This document shows positions 26,951-36,959 of a DNA stretch of 64,000 nucleotides, one piece after another. Source of the DNA: Frankia sp. AgB32. GTDB lineage: Bacteria > Actinomycetota > Actinomycetes > Frankiales > Frankiaceae. Location: the NCBI RefSeq assembly GCF_023243045.1, contig NZ_JALKFX010000011.1, forward strand, positions 1 through 64,000. The letters run 5' to 3'. The notes below the pieces were generated by a model. It made no database searches. It had not been told where the DNA came from and worked only from the letters and a program-made list of their open reading frames with translations. Numbering within the stretch: position 1 is the stretch's first letter; every line of letters begins with the position of its first letter. The translations under genes were made by a program, and so were the position numbers.

Positions 26951-27430
26951 ATGACCGACCAGATCGATCTCCGACTGACCCCGCAGCGGATGGCCGTGCT
27001 CGACGTGCTGCGGGATGCCCACGACCATCCCACGGCGGCGGAGGTGTACGAGCGGGTGCGCCGTGTCTCGCCGCGGATCGGCAGCGCTACGGTGTATCGC
27101 ACCCTCGCGCTGCTGGTGTCGACCGGTCGTGCGTTGGAACTCAGTCTGGGTGACGGCGCTGCGGCGCGTTACGACGCCAACACCAGCCGCCACGACCACG
27201 CGGTCTGCGAGGGCTGCGGACGCGCGGTCGACCTTGATCACCCCGTCCCGGACGGGATGGTGGCGGAGATCGCGCGCCGCTCGGGCTTCGCCATCACCGG
27301 CTACGACCTGCAGTTCCGGGGTATCTGCCCGGAGTGTCAGGCGCGCGGCTCCGATCCGGCCCGTGTCGCGGGCGGGACCGGCTCACCAGTGCACATCCAT
27401 TCCGAAGGAGCGCTTCATGCCGAAGCTTGA
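26951..27430 (+). CDS. Fur family regulator, PerR-like
   Basis: The 159-residue protein has the winged-helix start LRLTPQRMAVLDVLRDAHDHP, GSATVYRTLALLVSTG as the recognition region, and a metal-binding part with CEGC and CPEC, the two structural zinc pairs. The regulatory site reads RYDANTSRHDH, where the Asp fits PerR (Fur usually has Glu), and the next gene encodes rubrerythrin. It is therefore predicted to sense peroxide through Fe/Mn-dependent oxidation. A Fur-type box overlaps its own promoter. The C-terminus is extended by an [12 protein letters not shown] tail. Its end overlaps the rubrerythrin start by 14 bases. Confidence 0.87.
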   Translation: MTDQIDLRLTPQRMAVLDVLRDAHDHPTAAEVYERVRRVSPRIGSATVYRTLALLVSTGRALELSLGDGAAARYDANTSRHDHAVCEGCGRAVDLDHPVPDGMVAEIARRSGFAITGYDLQFRGICPECQARGSDPARVAGGTGSPVHIHSEGALHAEA

Positions 27431-27857
27431 CGGCACCAAGACCCACGAGAACCTCAAGGAGGCGTTCGCCGGCGAGAGCCAGGCGAACCGGCGGTACCTC
27501 TACTTCGCGCGCCGGGCCGACATCGAAGGTCTCACCGACGCCTCGTCGCTGTTCCGCGACACCGCGGAGGGCGAGACCGGCCACGCGTTCGGCCACCTGG
27601 ACTTCCTCGCCGAGGTCGGCGACCCGGCGACCGGCGAGCCGCTCGGCAGCACCGCGAAGAACCTGGCCAGCGCGGTGGCCGGCGAGACCTACGAGTTCAC
27701 CGCCATGTACCCCGGCTTCGCGAAGACCGCCCGTGAGGAGGGCTTCGAGGAGATCGCGGACTGGTTCTCCACCCTCGCCCGCGCGGAGAAGACCCACGCG
27801 GGTCGGTTCAAGAAGGCCCTCGACGCCCTGAACGCCGAGGAGACCGCCGACGCCTGA
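27417..27857 (+). CDS. Rubrerythrin family protein (erythrin type, no rubredoxin domain)
   Basis: This 146-residue four-helix-bundle diiron protein shows the four metal-ligand helices [47 protein letters not shown] and [16 protein letters not shown], supplying the Glu/His ligands of a peroxide-reducing diiron site. The CxxC rubredoxin domain found in classic rubrerythrin is absent, so another electron donor is needed. ATG 27417 follows GAAGGAG and lies inside the end of the PerR-like gene. A terminator hairpin follows. Confidence 0.9.
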   Translation: MPKLDGTKTHENLKEAFAGESQANRRYLYFARRADIEGLTDASSLFRDTAEGETGHAFGHLDFLAEVGDPATGEPLGSTAKNLASAVAGETYEFTAMYPGFAKTAREEGFEEIADWFSTLARAEKTHAGRFKKALDALNAEETADA

Positions 27858-27882
27858 TCGGCCCGCACCGCACGCACCGCAT

Positions 27883-27928
27883 CCGGCGATCGGCTCCCGG
27901 CGCCCCGGCGCCAGGGACCGATCGCCGG
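27883..27928 (+). terminator. Hairpin terminator after rubrerythrin
   Basis: An 11-bp stem (27883-27893 with 27918-27928) encloses an inner TCCC/GGGA and GGCGCC/GGCGCC pairing. It begins 26 bases past the rubrerythrin stop, with no strong T-run. It probably ends or attenuates the regulator/rubrerythrin transcript before the DUF3501 gene. Confidence 0.7.
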
Positions 27929-28084
27929 TCTGTATCTCCCGCTTCGTTCCCTCGGCCCTTGCGGGCGGTCCGGCACTCGTGCCCGCCCGGCCCTCGACAG
28001 TTCCGCCCGGCGTCCGGCATCGCGCCGGCTCGGGCGGCGTCCCCCGTTCCCCGGCCCACCCGCGTCCGGACAGGAGGCAGTGCC

Positions 28085-28681
28085 ATGGCGCTGACCGTCG
28101 CCGACATCACCACCGATCATCGGGCGTACGCGGAGCATCGACCCGACCTGCGCCGGCAGATGATCCCGGTCCGCGCCGAGCGCAGGGTCCGGGTCGGTGA
28201 CCTCGTCGTCGCGGAGTTCGAGAACGAGCAGACCCTGCGCTACCAGGTGCAGGAGATGGTCTACACCGAGCGCCTGACGGCCTCCGCGGACGTCGCGCAC
28301 GAGATCGAGGCCTACTCGCGCCTGCTGCCCGACAGTCATGTGCTCACCGCGACGATCTTCATCGAGCTCGCGGTCCTGGAGACGGTGCGCGACGAGCTCA
28401 GCCGCCTCGCCGGCCTGCAGCACAGCGTGTCCCTGGAGATCGGCGGGCAGCGGTCCGCGGGGGTGGAGATCCCCGGCCTCGACGAGGACCCGGACGTGCC
28501 CAGCGAAACGGTGTCGGTTCATATGGTTCGCTTCACGCTCAGTGACGAGCTGCGGGACGCCTTCCGCGACCCGGCGGTGCCGGCCGAGCTCGTGATCGAT
28601 CATCCCGCGTACGGCGATGGCACCCCGCTGGTCGCGGCGACCCGTCGGGCACTGATCGCGGACCTCGCGCTGCGATCCTGA
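28085..28681 (+). CDS. DUF3501 family protein
   Basis: This 198-residue soluble protein has motifs [56 protein letters not shown] and [10 protein letters not shown], matching the DUF3501 family. In many proteobacteria and actinobacteria DUF3501 genes sit beside rubrerythrin and an Fe-S oxidoreductase. Here the rubrerythrin gene is present, but no Fe-S partner follows. ATG 28085 has ACAGGAGG upstream. Function is unknown; the context suggests oxidative-stress or metal metabolism. Confidence 0.82.
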   Translation: MALTVADITTDHRAYAEHRPDLRRQMIPVRAERRVRVGDLVVAEFENEQTLRYQVQEMVYTERLTASADVAHEIEAYSRLLPDSHVLTATIFIELAVLETVRDELSRLAGLQHSVSLEIGGQRSAGVEIPGLDEDPDVPSETVSVHMVRFTLSDELRDAFRDPAVPAELVIDHPAYGDGTPLVAATRRALIADLALRS

Positions 28682-28793
28682 CGCCGGCTGGATTCGTCGG
28701 GACCGGTCCGTTCGGGAGTGCCCCGGCCCGGGTAGGCGATGGGCTTACGGCACGACACGTCAGCACGCTCGTCCACGTCAAGGGAGTTCACCC

Positions 28794-29330
28794 ATGACCG
28801 ATGACCAGCTACGTCCCGACCTCGCGTCCGCCGACGCCGCCGCCGTGCCCAACTCCGGCGCCCCGCAGCCCGGCGGCCCGTCCTTCGGTGGCCCGGGTGT
28901 CACCTCGTCCTTCGGCTCGCCGGCGGCGCCGGGTCGGCCCACCGAACAGGGCAACGCCGCCCGCGCCGCGCTGCGCCGGCTGGCCGACGGGGAGGACGAG
29001 CGCACCGCGCTCAGCGACCTCGCCCTCGCCGACGTCCTGCTGCCCGACCTCGGCAACGAGTTCGACGAGCTGTCCGCGGCCGACAGCGACGTCCTGCAGC
29101 TGCCCGTCGCCGAGCGGCAGGACGGCACCCAGTTCGTCCCGACCTTCACCTCCGAGACCCGTCTCGCGGCGGCCCTGCCGGAGGTGGATCGCTACCGCAC
29201 CGTCCAGATCGCGACGTTGGGGCGGATCTGGCCGTCCGACGATCTGCTGCTCGCCGTGGATCCCGGCTCCGAGGCCGGCATCGCCCTGCCCGCCGACGGG
29301 CTGCGTGCCCTCGCGGCGTTGTCCGGCTGA
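28794..29330 (+). CDS. SseB family protein
   Basis: The product has 178 residues. The first 60 are low-complexity (Gly/Pro/Ser), and the C-terminal part fits the SseB N-terminal domain (VLQLPVAERQDGTQFVPTFT, DRYRTVQIATLGRIWPSDD, PGSEAGIALPADGLRAL). In actinobacteria these are cytoplasmic proteins of unknown role, despite the name from a type III secretion component. ATG 28794 follows AGGGAG. A hairpin terminator lies 210 bases downstream. Confidence 0.8.
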   Translation: MTDDQLRPDLASADAAAVPNSGAPQPGGPSFGGPGVTSSFGSPAAPGRPTEQGNAARAALRRLADGEDERTALSDLALADVLLPDLGNEFDELSAADSDVLQLPVAERQDGTQFVPTFTSETRLAAALPEVDRYRTVQIATLGRIWPSDDLLLAVDPGSEAGIALPADGLRALAALSG

Positions 29331-29695
29331 CCTGGCCCCAGCGCCCCCGGTCGGAGCGTCCGCGGCGGCCGGGGGCGCGGTCGGTCGTGGGGTGACGCGC
29401 CCGGGTCCGGCCGGGCGGGCCCTGCCAACCGGCCCCGCTTCGCCCTGCCAGCCGACCTGGCTCCTGCGGTGGACATGAACCGGGTGAGGCACGCAACATC
29501 CGGCGGGATGCCGCCGATCGGTGGGCTTTCTTTCGCCGCCCGCAGGTCCGCCTCGGGACCTGCGGTTTTCGCTGTGCCGCAGCAGTTTGTGCGGGATGTA
29601 TCGGGGCCTGTGCGGCCCTTCGGGCGCGTCATCGACGAGTCGTAGTCCTACCGAACGTCGAACCTACGGTGGCGCCTGCCGCGTCGCGTGCCAGA
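29331..29695. other. Intergenic region between the SseB-family gene and ctaE
   Basis: This 365-base gap contains a terminator hairpin (29540-29565) and the promoter region of the ctaE-qcrCAB unit. No other open frame with convincing codon bias or a recognisable product was found. The long open frame across the gap is upstream read-through of the qcrC frame, not coding. Confidence 0.5.
29540..29565 (+). terminator. Rho-independent-like terminator before ctaE
   Basis: A 10-bp perfect stem (29540-29549 with 29556-29565), six-base loop and TTTTC tail. It separates the SseB-family gene from the ctaE-qcrCAB operon. Confidence 0.85.
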
Positions 29696-30334
29696 ATGAC
29701 CGACGTGGCCTCAGCCCCCGTCCTCGAGAAGGCTCCACCTCCACACCCGACGGCCAACCGTCCCTCGATGGTCTCGGTCGGCACGGTCGTGTGGTTGTCG
29801 TCGGAGCTGATGTTCTTCGCGTCCCTGTTCGCGATGTACTTCACGATCCGTTCGGTCAACAGCGGCAACTGGCCGCCTGTGACCGGCGATCCCGCCGGTT
29901 CCGAACACGGCCCCGTGGAGCTGCACGTCGGGTACGCGCTGTTCTTCACCGTGATCCTGGTGCTGTCCAGCGTCACCTGTCAGCTCGGGGTGTTCGCCGC
30001 GGAACGCGGCGACGTGTTCGGGTTGCGACGCTGGTACCTGATCTCGTTGATCATGGGTGCGATCTTCGTCGGCGGTCAGGCGAACGAGTACTTCGGCGAA
30101 AACAAGTTCACCATGGCGTCGCATGCCTACGGGTCGGTGTACTACCTGACCACCGGCTTCCACGGCCTGCATGTCATCGGTGGGCTCATTGCCTTCGTCA
30201 TGGTGCTGGGCCGGTCGACGTTCGGGCGCTTCACGCCGGAGAAGGCGACATCGGCGATCGTCGTGTCGTACTACTGGCACTTCGTCGACGTCGTCTGGAT
30301 CGCCCTGTTCGCGACCATCTACCTCCTCCAGTGA
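29696..30334 (+). CDS. ctaE: Cytochrome c oxidase subunit III
   Basis: This 212-residue membrane protein of aa3 oxidase has five hydrophobic helices. Characteristic parts are [44 protein letters not shown] and [17 protein letters not shown] 29696 is chosen because conserved sequence begins soon after. No clear Shine-Dalgarno is present, so the mRNA may be leaderless. Its stop overlaps the qcrC GTG (GTGA), the usual actinobacterial ctaE-qcrCAB order. Confidence 0.94.
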   Translation: MTDVASAPVLEKAPPPHPTANRPSMVSVGTVVWLSSELMFFASLFAMYFTIRSVNSGNWPPVTGDPAGSEHGPVELHVGYALFFTVILVLSSVTCQLGVFAAERGDVFGLRRWYLISLIMGAIFVGGQANEYFGENKFTMASHAYGSVYYLTTGFHGLHVIGGLIAFVMVLGRSTFGRFTPEKATSAIVVSYYWHFVDVVWIALFATIYLLQ

Positions 30335-31362
30335 GCGACATGACTGAAACCTCGGGCACATCGCCGGACACTCCGCCGGACCCAGCGCCGCGCGCGGTCA
30401 GCACGTCCGCCTCGGCCGACACGCCGGCCGCGGCCGACCTGGCCGCCGCCGGAGCGTCGGCCGACGTGGACGCGCCCGCCGGCGCCACCGCGACCGTGGA
30501 CCCGCCCGCCGGCACCGGGGAGGCGACGGCTGCGGGACCGGCCGTCCGCACCCGGCTGCTGCGGCGGCCCTCCCGCGGGCGAGCCGCCTCCGCGCGGCGG
30601 CGACGCCGGTCGTCCGCCCTCGTGCTGCTCCTCGGCCTGCTGTCCACCGGAGTCCTGTGGTCGGTGCTGGCGCCCAGCGGCAGCGCCGCCCAGACGTCGG
30701 ACGCCAACGAGGCGGTCCGCCAGGGCCGGGCGCTCTACGCCCAGGGCTGCTCCACCTGCCACGGCCTGGGCGCACAGGGCTCGAACACCGGCCCCAGCCT
30801 CATCGGCGTGGGCGCCGCGGCGGTCGACTTCCAGGTCTCCACCGGCCGTATGCCGCTCGCGGCGCCGGCCGCGCAGGCGGACCGCAAGCCGGCGCTGTAC
30901 TCGCAGACGCAGATCGACCAGCTCGCCGCGTACATCGACAGCCTCGGTGGTGGGCCGGCCGTTCCCAAGGTCACCGACACCGCGCTCGATGACGCCGACC
31001 TGTCCCACGGCGGGGAGCTCTACCGTGCCAACTGCGCGCAGTGCCACCAGGCCGTCGCGCAGGGCGCCCCACTGACCTACGGTAAGTTCGCGCCCTCGTT
31101 GAGCGAGTCCACCCCGACGCAGATCGTCGAGGCCATGCGTACGGGGCCGGAGTCCATGCCGGTCTTCGGTGACCGGCAGATCGACGAGAAGGACGCCGTC
31201 GCGGTGGCGGCCTACGTCCAGCACCTGACCAAGACGAAGAGCCCCGGTGGCTTCAGCCTCGGCAAGTACGGCCCGGTGCCGGAAGGACTGCTGGGCCTGC
31301 TGGTAGGCGTGGGCGGCCTGCTGGTCGTGTGCCTGTGGATCGGAGCGAGGCAGAAGGTATGA
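30331..31362 (+). CDS. qcrC: Menaquinol-cytochrome c reductase, diheme cytochrome c subunit
   Basis: The 343-residue protein is the diheme c1-type subunit of the actinobacterial bc1 complex, which passes electrons directly to aa3 oxidase in a supercomplex. It has a long Ala/Thr/Pro-rich cytoplasmic tail, an Arg-rich stretch and signal anchor ([19 protein letters not shown]), two heme c motifs (CSTCH and CAQCH) and a C-terminal transmembrane helix ([20 protein letters not shown]). The GTG at 30331 overlaps the ctaE stop; ATG 30340 is an alternative. Confidence 0.93.
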   Translation: MSDMTETSGTSPDTPPDPAPRAVSTSASADTPAAADLAAAGASADVDAPAGATATVDPPAGTGEATAAGPAVRTRLLRRPSRGRAASARRRRRSSALVLLLGLLSTGVLWSVLAPSGSAAQTSDANEAVRQGRALYAQGCSTCHGLGAQGSNTGPSLIGVGAAAVDFQVSTGRMPLAAPAAQADRKPALYSQTQIDQLAAYIDSLGGGPAVPKVTDTALDDADLSHGGELYRANCAQCHQAVAQGAPLTYGKFAPSLSESTPTQIVEAMRTGPESMPVFGDRQIDEKDAVAVAAYVQHLTKTKSPGGFSLGKYGPVPEGLLGLLVGVGGLLVVCLWIGARQKV

Positions 31363-32657
31363 GTGACCAGACGGACCCGGGCGAGCCGGGCCCGGCCGGG
31401 GCGGGCGGGGGAGATCAGCCGGCTGGCTCCGCCTCCGAGCGCATGGACTACTTGGGATATCAGGGCGAGCCCGCCGACAAGGCTGACCAGGATTCGATGA
31501 GCAGCATCTTCAAGCGCGCCAAGCACCCGGTCGACACCTCGGGTGCGCCGGCCGGCGGCTCGGGCGTCTCGGCCGGCGGCCCGGACGTCGCGGCCGGTAC
31601 CTCCGACGGTCCGGAGGCGCTCGGTACGCCCCCGCACCAGACCGACTCCTCCCGCATCCCCGAGACCACGGCGATGCGGCCGGCGGGCGGCCATGGCGGC
31701 GGGGTCACCCCCCGCCCGCCGCGCGCCGAGGACGTCGACCGCCGCGCCGAGCGGCGCGCGGAGCGGCTGATCGCCTTCTGGTTCATGATCTCGGTGGTCG
31801 GCACGGTCGGCTTCGTCATCACGAACTTCGTCGGCGACAAGCACAAGCAGTACTACACGCCGTGCCTCGGCTCGGCTCTCGGCATGGCCGTGGGTGGTCT
31901 CGGTATCGGGATGATCCTGTGGGCCAAGCGGCTGATGCCGCACGAGCAGGCCGTGCAGGAGCGGCACGAGTTCACCTCCAGCAAGGAGGAGATCGCGACC
32001 ACCGAGGCCGAGCTCACCGCCGGCTTCGCCGACACCGGTCTCGCCCGTCTCCCGCTGCTGCGCCGCACCCTGCTGGGCGCCGGCACGGTGCTCGGGGGCC
32101 TGGTCGTGGTGCCGCTGCTGAACCTGACCAACGCCAAGCCCGGCAAGAAGCTCGACCACACCTCCTGGGTGAAGGGCGCGCGCCTGGTCACCGAGGACGG
32201 CCGTTTCATCAAGCTCGGTGACGTCTCCATCGGCGGCATCGAGACGGTCTTCCCGGCCCTGCCGGTCACCGGCGCGGACGGCACCGTCTCCTACGAGCCC
32301 AGGACGGACGTGCAGACCAAGGCGGACAGCACCACGCTGCTCATCCGGCTGCCCCCGGGGATCGACCGGCCGCGCAAGGGCCGGGAGGACTGGTCGATCG
32401 ACGGCCACGTCGCCTACTCGAAGATCTGCTCGCACGCCGGCTGTCCGGTGAGCCTCTACGAGCAGCAGACCCACCACCTGCTCTGCCCCTGCCACCAGTC
32501 GGTCTTCGACGTGCTGGACGGGTGCCGGGCCATCTTCGGGCCGGCGAGCCGCTCGCTGCCCCAGCTGGCCATCGCCGCGGACGCGAACGGCTTCCTCTAC
32601 GCCCGCAACGGTGACTACGACGAGCCTGTCGGTGCCGCGTTCTGGGAGCGCTCATGA
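31359..32657 (+). CDS. qcrA: Menaquinol-cytochrome c reductase, Rieske Fe-S subunit
   Basis: The 432-residue Rieske protein has a long variable N-terminus (Gly/Ser/Pro-rich, with [10 protein letters not shown]), three transmembrane helices ([50 protein letters not shown]), and the 2Fe-2S site CSHAGC and CPCHQS. The three-helix form is the actinobacterial type. The start overlaps the qcrC stop (ATGA) and the end overlaps qcrB, so all are co-translated. Confidence 0.94.
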   Translation: MSDQTDPGEPGPAGAGGGDQPAGSASERMDYLGYQGEPADKADQDSMSSIFKRAKHPVDTSGAPAGGSGVSAGGPDVAAGTSDGPEALGTPPHQTDSSRIPETTAMRPAGGHGGGVTPRPPRAEDVDRRAERRAERLIAFWFMISVVGTVGFVITNFVGDKHKQYYTPCLGSALGMAVGGLGIGMILWAKRLMPHEQAVQERHEFTSSKEEIATTEAELTAGFADTGLARLPLLRRTLLGAGTVLGGLVVVPLLNLTNAKPGKKLDHTSWVKGARLVTEDGRFIKLGDVSIGGIETVFPALPVTGADGTVSYEPRTDVQTKADSTTLLIRLPPGIDRPRKGREDWSIDGHVAYSKICSHAGCPVSLYEQQTHHLLCPCHQSVFDVLDGCRAIFGPASRSLPQLAIAADANGFLYARNGDYDEPVGAAFWERS

Positions 32658-34261
32658 CAACCGCACCCCCACCTGAGTTCGTCAAGCGGCCGACCCCGGT
32701 CCGCAAGGCGAACCGGGCCATTGACGAGCGGTTCGGCACGCAGGCCGGGCTGCGGCGCAACCTGAACAAGGTCTTCCCCGACCACTGGTCGTTCATGATC
32801 GGGGAGATCGCGCTCTACAGCTTCATCGTCCTGCTGCTCACGGGCATCTACCTCACGCTGTTCTTCGACCCGTCGAACACCGAGGTCATCTACAACGGCT
32901 CCTACGTGCCCCTCAAGGGCGTGGAGATGAGCCGGGCGTACGCCTCGACGCTGGACATCAGCTTCGACACCCGGGCCGGGCTGGTGTTCCGCCAGATCCA
33001 CCACTGGGCGGCGCTGGTCTTCGTCGGCTCGATCGTCGTCCACCTGCTGCGGGTGTTCTTCACCGGCGCGTACCGCAAGCCGCGTGAGGTCAACTGGCTC
33101 ATCGGCGTCGGCCTGCTGGTCCTGGGCATCCTCGAGGGCTTCGCCGGCTACTCCCTGCCGGACGACCTGCTCTCCGGCACCGGCCTGCGGATCGCGGCGT
33201 CGATCGCCCAGTCCATCCCGATCATCGGGACGTGGGCGTCGTTCATGCTGTTCAACGGCGAGTTCCCGGGCGCGAACTTCCTGCCCCGGCTCTACGTGAT
33301 CCACATCCTGCTGGTGCCCGGCATCCTGCTGGCGCTCATCGGGGCGCACATGGGCATCCTCTGGCACCAGAAGCACACGGACTTCCCCGGGCCGGGCAAG
33401 ACCGAGCACAACGTCGTCGGCCACCGGGTCTTCCCGATCTTCGCGGTGAAGTCCGGCGGGTTCTTCATGATGGTCTTCGCCATGCTGGCCCTGCTCGGTG
33501 GCCTGGCGCAGATCAACCCGATCTGGATGTTCGGCCCGTACGACCCGTCCAAGGTCTCCTCGGCGTCCCAGCCCGACTGGTACATCGGCTTCCTGGACGG
33601 CTCGACCCGCCTGATGCCGCCGTGGGAGTTCCGCGGCCTCGGTCACACCGTCCCGGCGGTGTTCTGGCCGACGGCGGTGCTGCCCGGCATCCTGTTCACC
33701 CTGCTGGCGCTCTACCCGTTCCTGGAAGCCAGGTTCACCGGCGACACCAAGTCGCACAACCTGCTGCAGCGGCCGCGGGACACGCCGGTCAGGACCGCAC
33801 TGGGTGCGATGTCGATCAGCTTCTACCTGGTCCTGTGGATCTCCGGTGGCAACGACGTCATCGCGAAGACGTTCAGTATCTCGCTGAACGCGATGACCTG
33901 GGCGGGCCGCATCGGCCTGATCATCGTGCCGCCGATCGCCTACGCGGTGACGAAGAAGCTCTGCATCGGCCTCCAGGAGAAGGACGCCGAGATCGCCCAT
34001 CACGGCATCGAGACCGGCATCATCCGCCAGCTGCCCTCGGGTGAGTTCGTGGAGGACCACCGGCCGAAGCCGGAGCTGGTGCCCGACCACCCGCACGTCC
34101 CGACCGACCGGTACGCGCTCCCGTCCGCGAACGGGCACGACGACGGCCACGGCAAGGGGCTCGCGCGGCGCGCGGGCAAGGCGGTCAGCGGCTTCTTCGT
34201 CGAGGAGAAGGAGCCGGGAACCCCCGGCCACGACACTCCGGCCGGGAGCGAGAAGCACTGA
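32654..34261 (+). CDS. qcrB: Menaquinol-cytochrome c reductase, cytochrome b subunit
   Basis: The 535-residue cytochrome b binds two b hemes and forms the quinol sites. Visible are [20 protein letters not shown] (heme His pair), [31 protein letters not shown] and [19 protein letters not shown] (Qo-site PDWY). A charged hydrophilic C-terminal extension of about 100 residues ends the protein, typical of actinobacteria. It is the target of mycobacterial QcrB inhibitors. The gene is last in ctaE-qcrCAB and is followed by two hairpins. Confidence 0.95.
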   Translation: MTTAPPPEFVKRPTPVRKANRAIDERFGTQAGLRRNLNKVFPDHWSFMIGEIALYSFIVLLLTGIYLTLFFDPSNTEVIYNGSYVPLKGVEMSRAYASTLDISFDTRAGLVFRQIHHWAALVFVGSIVVHLLRVFFTGAYRKPREVNWLIGVGLLVLGILEGFAGYSLPDDLLSGTGLRIAASIAQSIPIIGTWASFMLFNGEFPGANFLPRLYVIHILLVPGILLALIGAHMGILWHQKHTDFPGPGKTEHNVVGHRVFPIFAVKSGGFFMMVFAMLALLGGLAQINPIWMFGPYDPSKVSSASQPDWYIGFLDGSTRLMPPWEFRGLGHTVPAVFWPTAVLPGILFTLLALYPFLEARFTGDTKSHNLLQRPRDTPVRTALGAMSISFYLVLWISGGNDVIAKTFSISLNAMTWAGRIGLIIVPPIAYAVTKKLCIGLQEKDAEIAHHGIETGIIRQLPSGEFVEDHRPKPELVPDHPHVPTDRYALPSANGHDDGHGKGLARRAGKAVSGFFVEEKEPGTPGHDTPAGSEKH

Positions 34262-34301
34262 CGGTCCCCGCGCACCCCGGGTGCGCGGGAGGAACGTCGT
34301 C

Positions 34302-34347
34302 GGCCACGGGGCCGGTTCGCCGACATCGGCGGGCCGGCCCCGTGGCC
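34302..34347 (+). terminator. Strong hairpin terminator after qcrB
   Basis: A perfect 14-bp stem (34302-34315 with 34334-34347) has a further inner stem CGCCG/CGGCG (34318-34322 with 34327-34331). A smaller hairpin (CCGCGCACC/GGTGCGCGG) lies just after the qcrB stop around 34268-34288. Together they close the respiratory operon. Imperfect CTCTGCCGGGT repeats follow at about 34367-34425. Confidence 0.8.
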
Positions 34348-34425
34348 TTGCTGCCGGGCCCCAGCTCTGCGCGGCCCCAGCTCTGCCGGGTGTCTGCTCT
34401 GCCGGGTGTCTAGCTCTGCCGGGTC

Positions 34426-36234
34426 TCAGCGCAGCGGTCGGCGCCCGGCGCCCGGGCGGGCGGTCGGGAGGGGCGGCTCGTCCCGGCCGCGGGACAGTTC
34501 CGCGCAGCGGCGGGCGGCCCGCGCCGCGCCGGCGGCCGGCCAGCACCACTCGCCGTCGAGGCGCACCAGCCGGACCCCGTTCCCGCCGAGCCAGCTCGCG
34601 ATCCGCTCCGTCTCCGCGACCGACGCGCAGGGCGCCGGCCCCGGCTGCGGGCTGACCGTCTCGGCGCTGGCCACGGCCGCGTCGACCCACGGCCGCGGAT
34701 CGACCCCGCGCTCGACCGTCAGTGCGCTGACCAGGCGCCCGCGGCGCACCACGGCCAGGTCCCAGCCGGCGTTCGCGGTCGGCGCGGCGGCGACGAGCTC
34801 GGTGATCCGGGTCAGCGCGGCGAGGCGCTGGCCGCGAGCCGCGGCGCGGACGAACGCCACCATCCGATCGCGCTCGAGGGCGGCCTCCTCGTAGCGGCCC
34901 TCGCCGGACAGGCGGTCCATCCGGCGGGTGGTGGCGGCGATGACGGGCTCGGGGTCGCCGGTGATGGCTTCCTGGGCGCGCGCCACGTGCCGGGCGTAGG
35001 CGGGGACGTCCTCCCGGCCGTCACACGGCGCGCCGCAGCGGCCCAGGTCGGCCAGGGCGCACGCCGGGCGGGTCCGGCGGGGGGACAGCCGGCCCGAGCA
35101 CTGCCGCAGCGGCACGGCGGCGAGCAGCGCGTCGGCGGCGTCGTCCGCCTCCCGGACGCTGCCGAAGGGACCGAGGTAGGTGGTGTCCTGGCGGGCGTCA
35201 CGCACCCGCGACAGCCGGGGGAACGGCTCGTCGGTCAGCCGCAGGTACACCGCCCGCTCGGGAAACCGGGACCGGCGGTTGTACGGCGGCTTGTGCTCGG
35301 CGATCAGCCGCAGCTCCCGGACCTCCGCTTCGAGGGCGTGCGCGCAGCCGATGGCGTCGACCCGCTCGGCCAGGGCGACCATCTCGGCCATCCGGGTCCG
35401 CGGTTCGCTGGCGGTGAAGTAGGTGCGGACCCGGGAGCGGATCGACCGGGAGGTGCCGACGTAGAGGGCGCGGCCGTCCGCGTCCCGGAAGACGTAGACG
35501 CCGGGGCCGGTGGGCAGGCCGTCGGCGAGGTGCCGCTTGCGGCGCTGGGCGGGGGACACCCGCGCGCTGTGGTCGTGCAGCTCCTCGAGGGTGTGCACGC
35601 CGAGGTTGCCGAGGCGTTCGAACAGGCCGTGCAGCACGTCCACCGTGGCCCGCGCGTCGGAGAGGGCCCGGTGATCGGGCTCGGTCGCGCTGCGGAACAG
35701 CCGCGCCAGTGAGCCGAGCCGGCAGTCCGGCGTCTCGTCGCGGCTGATGATCCGCCGGGCGATGCGCAGGGTGTCGAGATGTTCCCAGGCGGGCGGTGGG
35801 TAGCCGCAGCGGGCCGCGGCCGCGCGCAGGAAGCCGAGGTCGAACGGCGCGTTGTGGGCGACGAGCACGGCGCCGCGGGCGAACTCCAGGAAGGTGGGGA
35901 CGACCTCGGCCTCGGCGGGGGCACTCGCCACCATCGCCTCGGTGATCCCGGTGAGCGCGGAGATCATCGGGGGGATGCCGCGGCTCGGCCGGACCAGCGT
36001 CGACATCTCCGCGAGCACCTCGCCGCCGCGGACCCGCACCGCGCCGATCTCCGTGATCTCGCTCGTCTCCGCCGACGTGCCGGTGGTCTCCAGGTCGACC
36101 ACGACGAAGGTCAGGTCGGCCAGCGGCCGGCCGAGGTCGTCCAGACTGGCCTGGCGCGGGCGGCCCAGTTCGCCGAGCGGGGCGGTATCCCGGGCGACGC
36201 CCGGGCGGGCGGTGGTGGCGGGGTCTTGGCGCAC
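34426..36234 (-). CDS. DEDD exonuclease / GIY-YIG domain protein
   Basis: The product has 602 residues. Residues 40-205 form a DEDDh 3'-5' exonuclease of the DnaQ type (VVVDLETTGTSAETSEITEI, VAHNAPFDLGFLRAA, HRALSDARATVDVL). Residues about 240-320 form a GIY-YIG module (GPGVYVFRDADGRALYVGTS, RSRVRTYF). The C-terminal half resembles the UvrC/Cho central region, with a Cys cluster (CALADLGRCGAPC). Such proteins are conserved in actinobacteria (near Rv2191 in M. tuberculosis) and are presumed DNA repair nucleases. Start GTG 36234. Confidence 0.88.
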   Translation of the reverse strand: MRQDPATTARPGVARDTAPLGELGRPRQASLDDLGRPLADLTFVVVDLETTGTSAETSEITEIGAVRVRGGEVLAEMSTLVRPSRGIPPMISALTGITEAMVASAPAEAEVVPTFLEFARGAVLVAHNAPFDLGFLRAAAARCGYPPPAWEHLDTLRIARRIISRDETPDCRLGSLARLFRSATEPDHRALSDARATVDVLHGLFERLGNLGVHTLEELHDHSARVSPAQRRKRHLADGLPTGPGVYVFRDADGRALYVGTSRSIRSRVRTYFTASEPRTRMAEMVALAERVDAIGCAHALEAEVRELRLIAEHKPPYNRRSRFPERAVYLRLTDEPFPRLSRVRDARQDTTYLGPFGSVREADDAADALLAAVPLRQCSGRLSPRRTRPACALADLGRCGAPCDGREDVPAYARHVARAQEAITGDPEPVIAATTRRMDRLSGEGRYEEAALERDRMVAFVRAAARGQRLAALTRITELVAAAPTANAGWDLAVVRRGRLVSALTVERGVDPRPWVDAAVASAETVSPQPGPAPCASVAETERIASWLGGNGVRLVRLDGEWCWPAAGAARAARRCAELSRGRDEPPLPTARPGAGRRPLR

Positions 36235-36501
36235 GCTGTCACCGTAGGCCCGTCCACCGACAGTTTGCGCCGCCCGGTGGGGTCGGCCGGGCGGCCGGTC
36301 GCCGGGCCGGCCCCACCGGCGGGACCTATGCCGGTGCGTCCGCTGATGCCCAGAGATGTGGCTAGTTTCGCTTAGTTCCAGGTATGACCGAAAAGTGAGA
36401 TTAATCGGTATGCATTGATGTCGCGTCGTTGCGAGCCGGAATTACATGTTTCGCCACGCCGGAGACACGCCGTGGCCACTCGGCGCGCCAAATCGCCGCT
36501 A

Positions 36502-36915
36502 ATGCGAAATCATGCGCGGGTGGCGTGGTTCGAGACGAACGGGATCCGGGTGGGACGGGTGACAGTGGACTGTGCGAATGTGGAGGTGATGGTGCGTTTC
36601 TGGTCCGCCGCGCTGGGTTACGAGGTCGTGCGGCGCGACAAGGAGGCGGCGATCCTGCGCCATCCCGCCGGCGCCGGCCCGAAGCTGCTGCTGCGACCGG
36701 GCGCCCGCCGCGGCGGCGGACCGAGCCGGCTGCACCTCGACCTCTACGCGGTCGACGCGGAGCGGGTCGTCGGCTGGCTGTTCACCCTGGGCGCCCGCCG
36801 GGTCGGCCCGTACGACGAGGACGGCGAGCGTGGCTACGTGCTTTCCGACCCCGAGGGCAACGAGTTCCGGGTGGCGACGGCGGGCCCGGCGGGTTTCGCC
36901 CGGCCGTTCGCCTGA
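36502..36915 (+). CDS. VOC family (glyoxalase/bleomycin-resistance fold) protein
   Basis: This 137-residue VOC-fold protein has VGRVTVDCANVEVMVRFWSA, LGYEVVRRDKEAAILRHPAG, LHLDLYAVDAERVVGWLFTL and SDPEGNEFRVA. A His/Glu metal-site pattern is partly visible. Function within the superfamily cannot be told. The start is uncertain: ATG 36502 is listed, GTG 36550 is just before the domain, and the frame is open to 36415. The upstream stretch 36360-36510 is AT-richer than its surroundings and has poor codon bias, so it is probably promoter. Confidence 0.72.
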   Translation: MRNHARVAWFETNGIRVGRVTVDCANVEVMVRFWSAALGYEVVRRDKEAAILRHPAGAGPKLLLRPGARRGGGPSRLHLDLYAVDAERVVGWLFTLGARRVGPYDEDGERGYVLSDPEGNEFRVATAGPAGFARPFA

Positions 36916-36959
36916 CGCCAGGCGCGCCCGGCCCGGTGCGGTCGGTAGGGTCGGGTGCC

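Noticed and set aside
29521-30330. Upstream extension of the qcrC frame across ctaE and the gap
   Set aside because: It is open only because of high GC. It crosses a terminator and the whole ctaE gene in another frame. The real start overlaps the ctaE stop.
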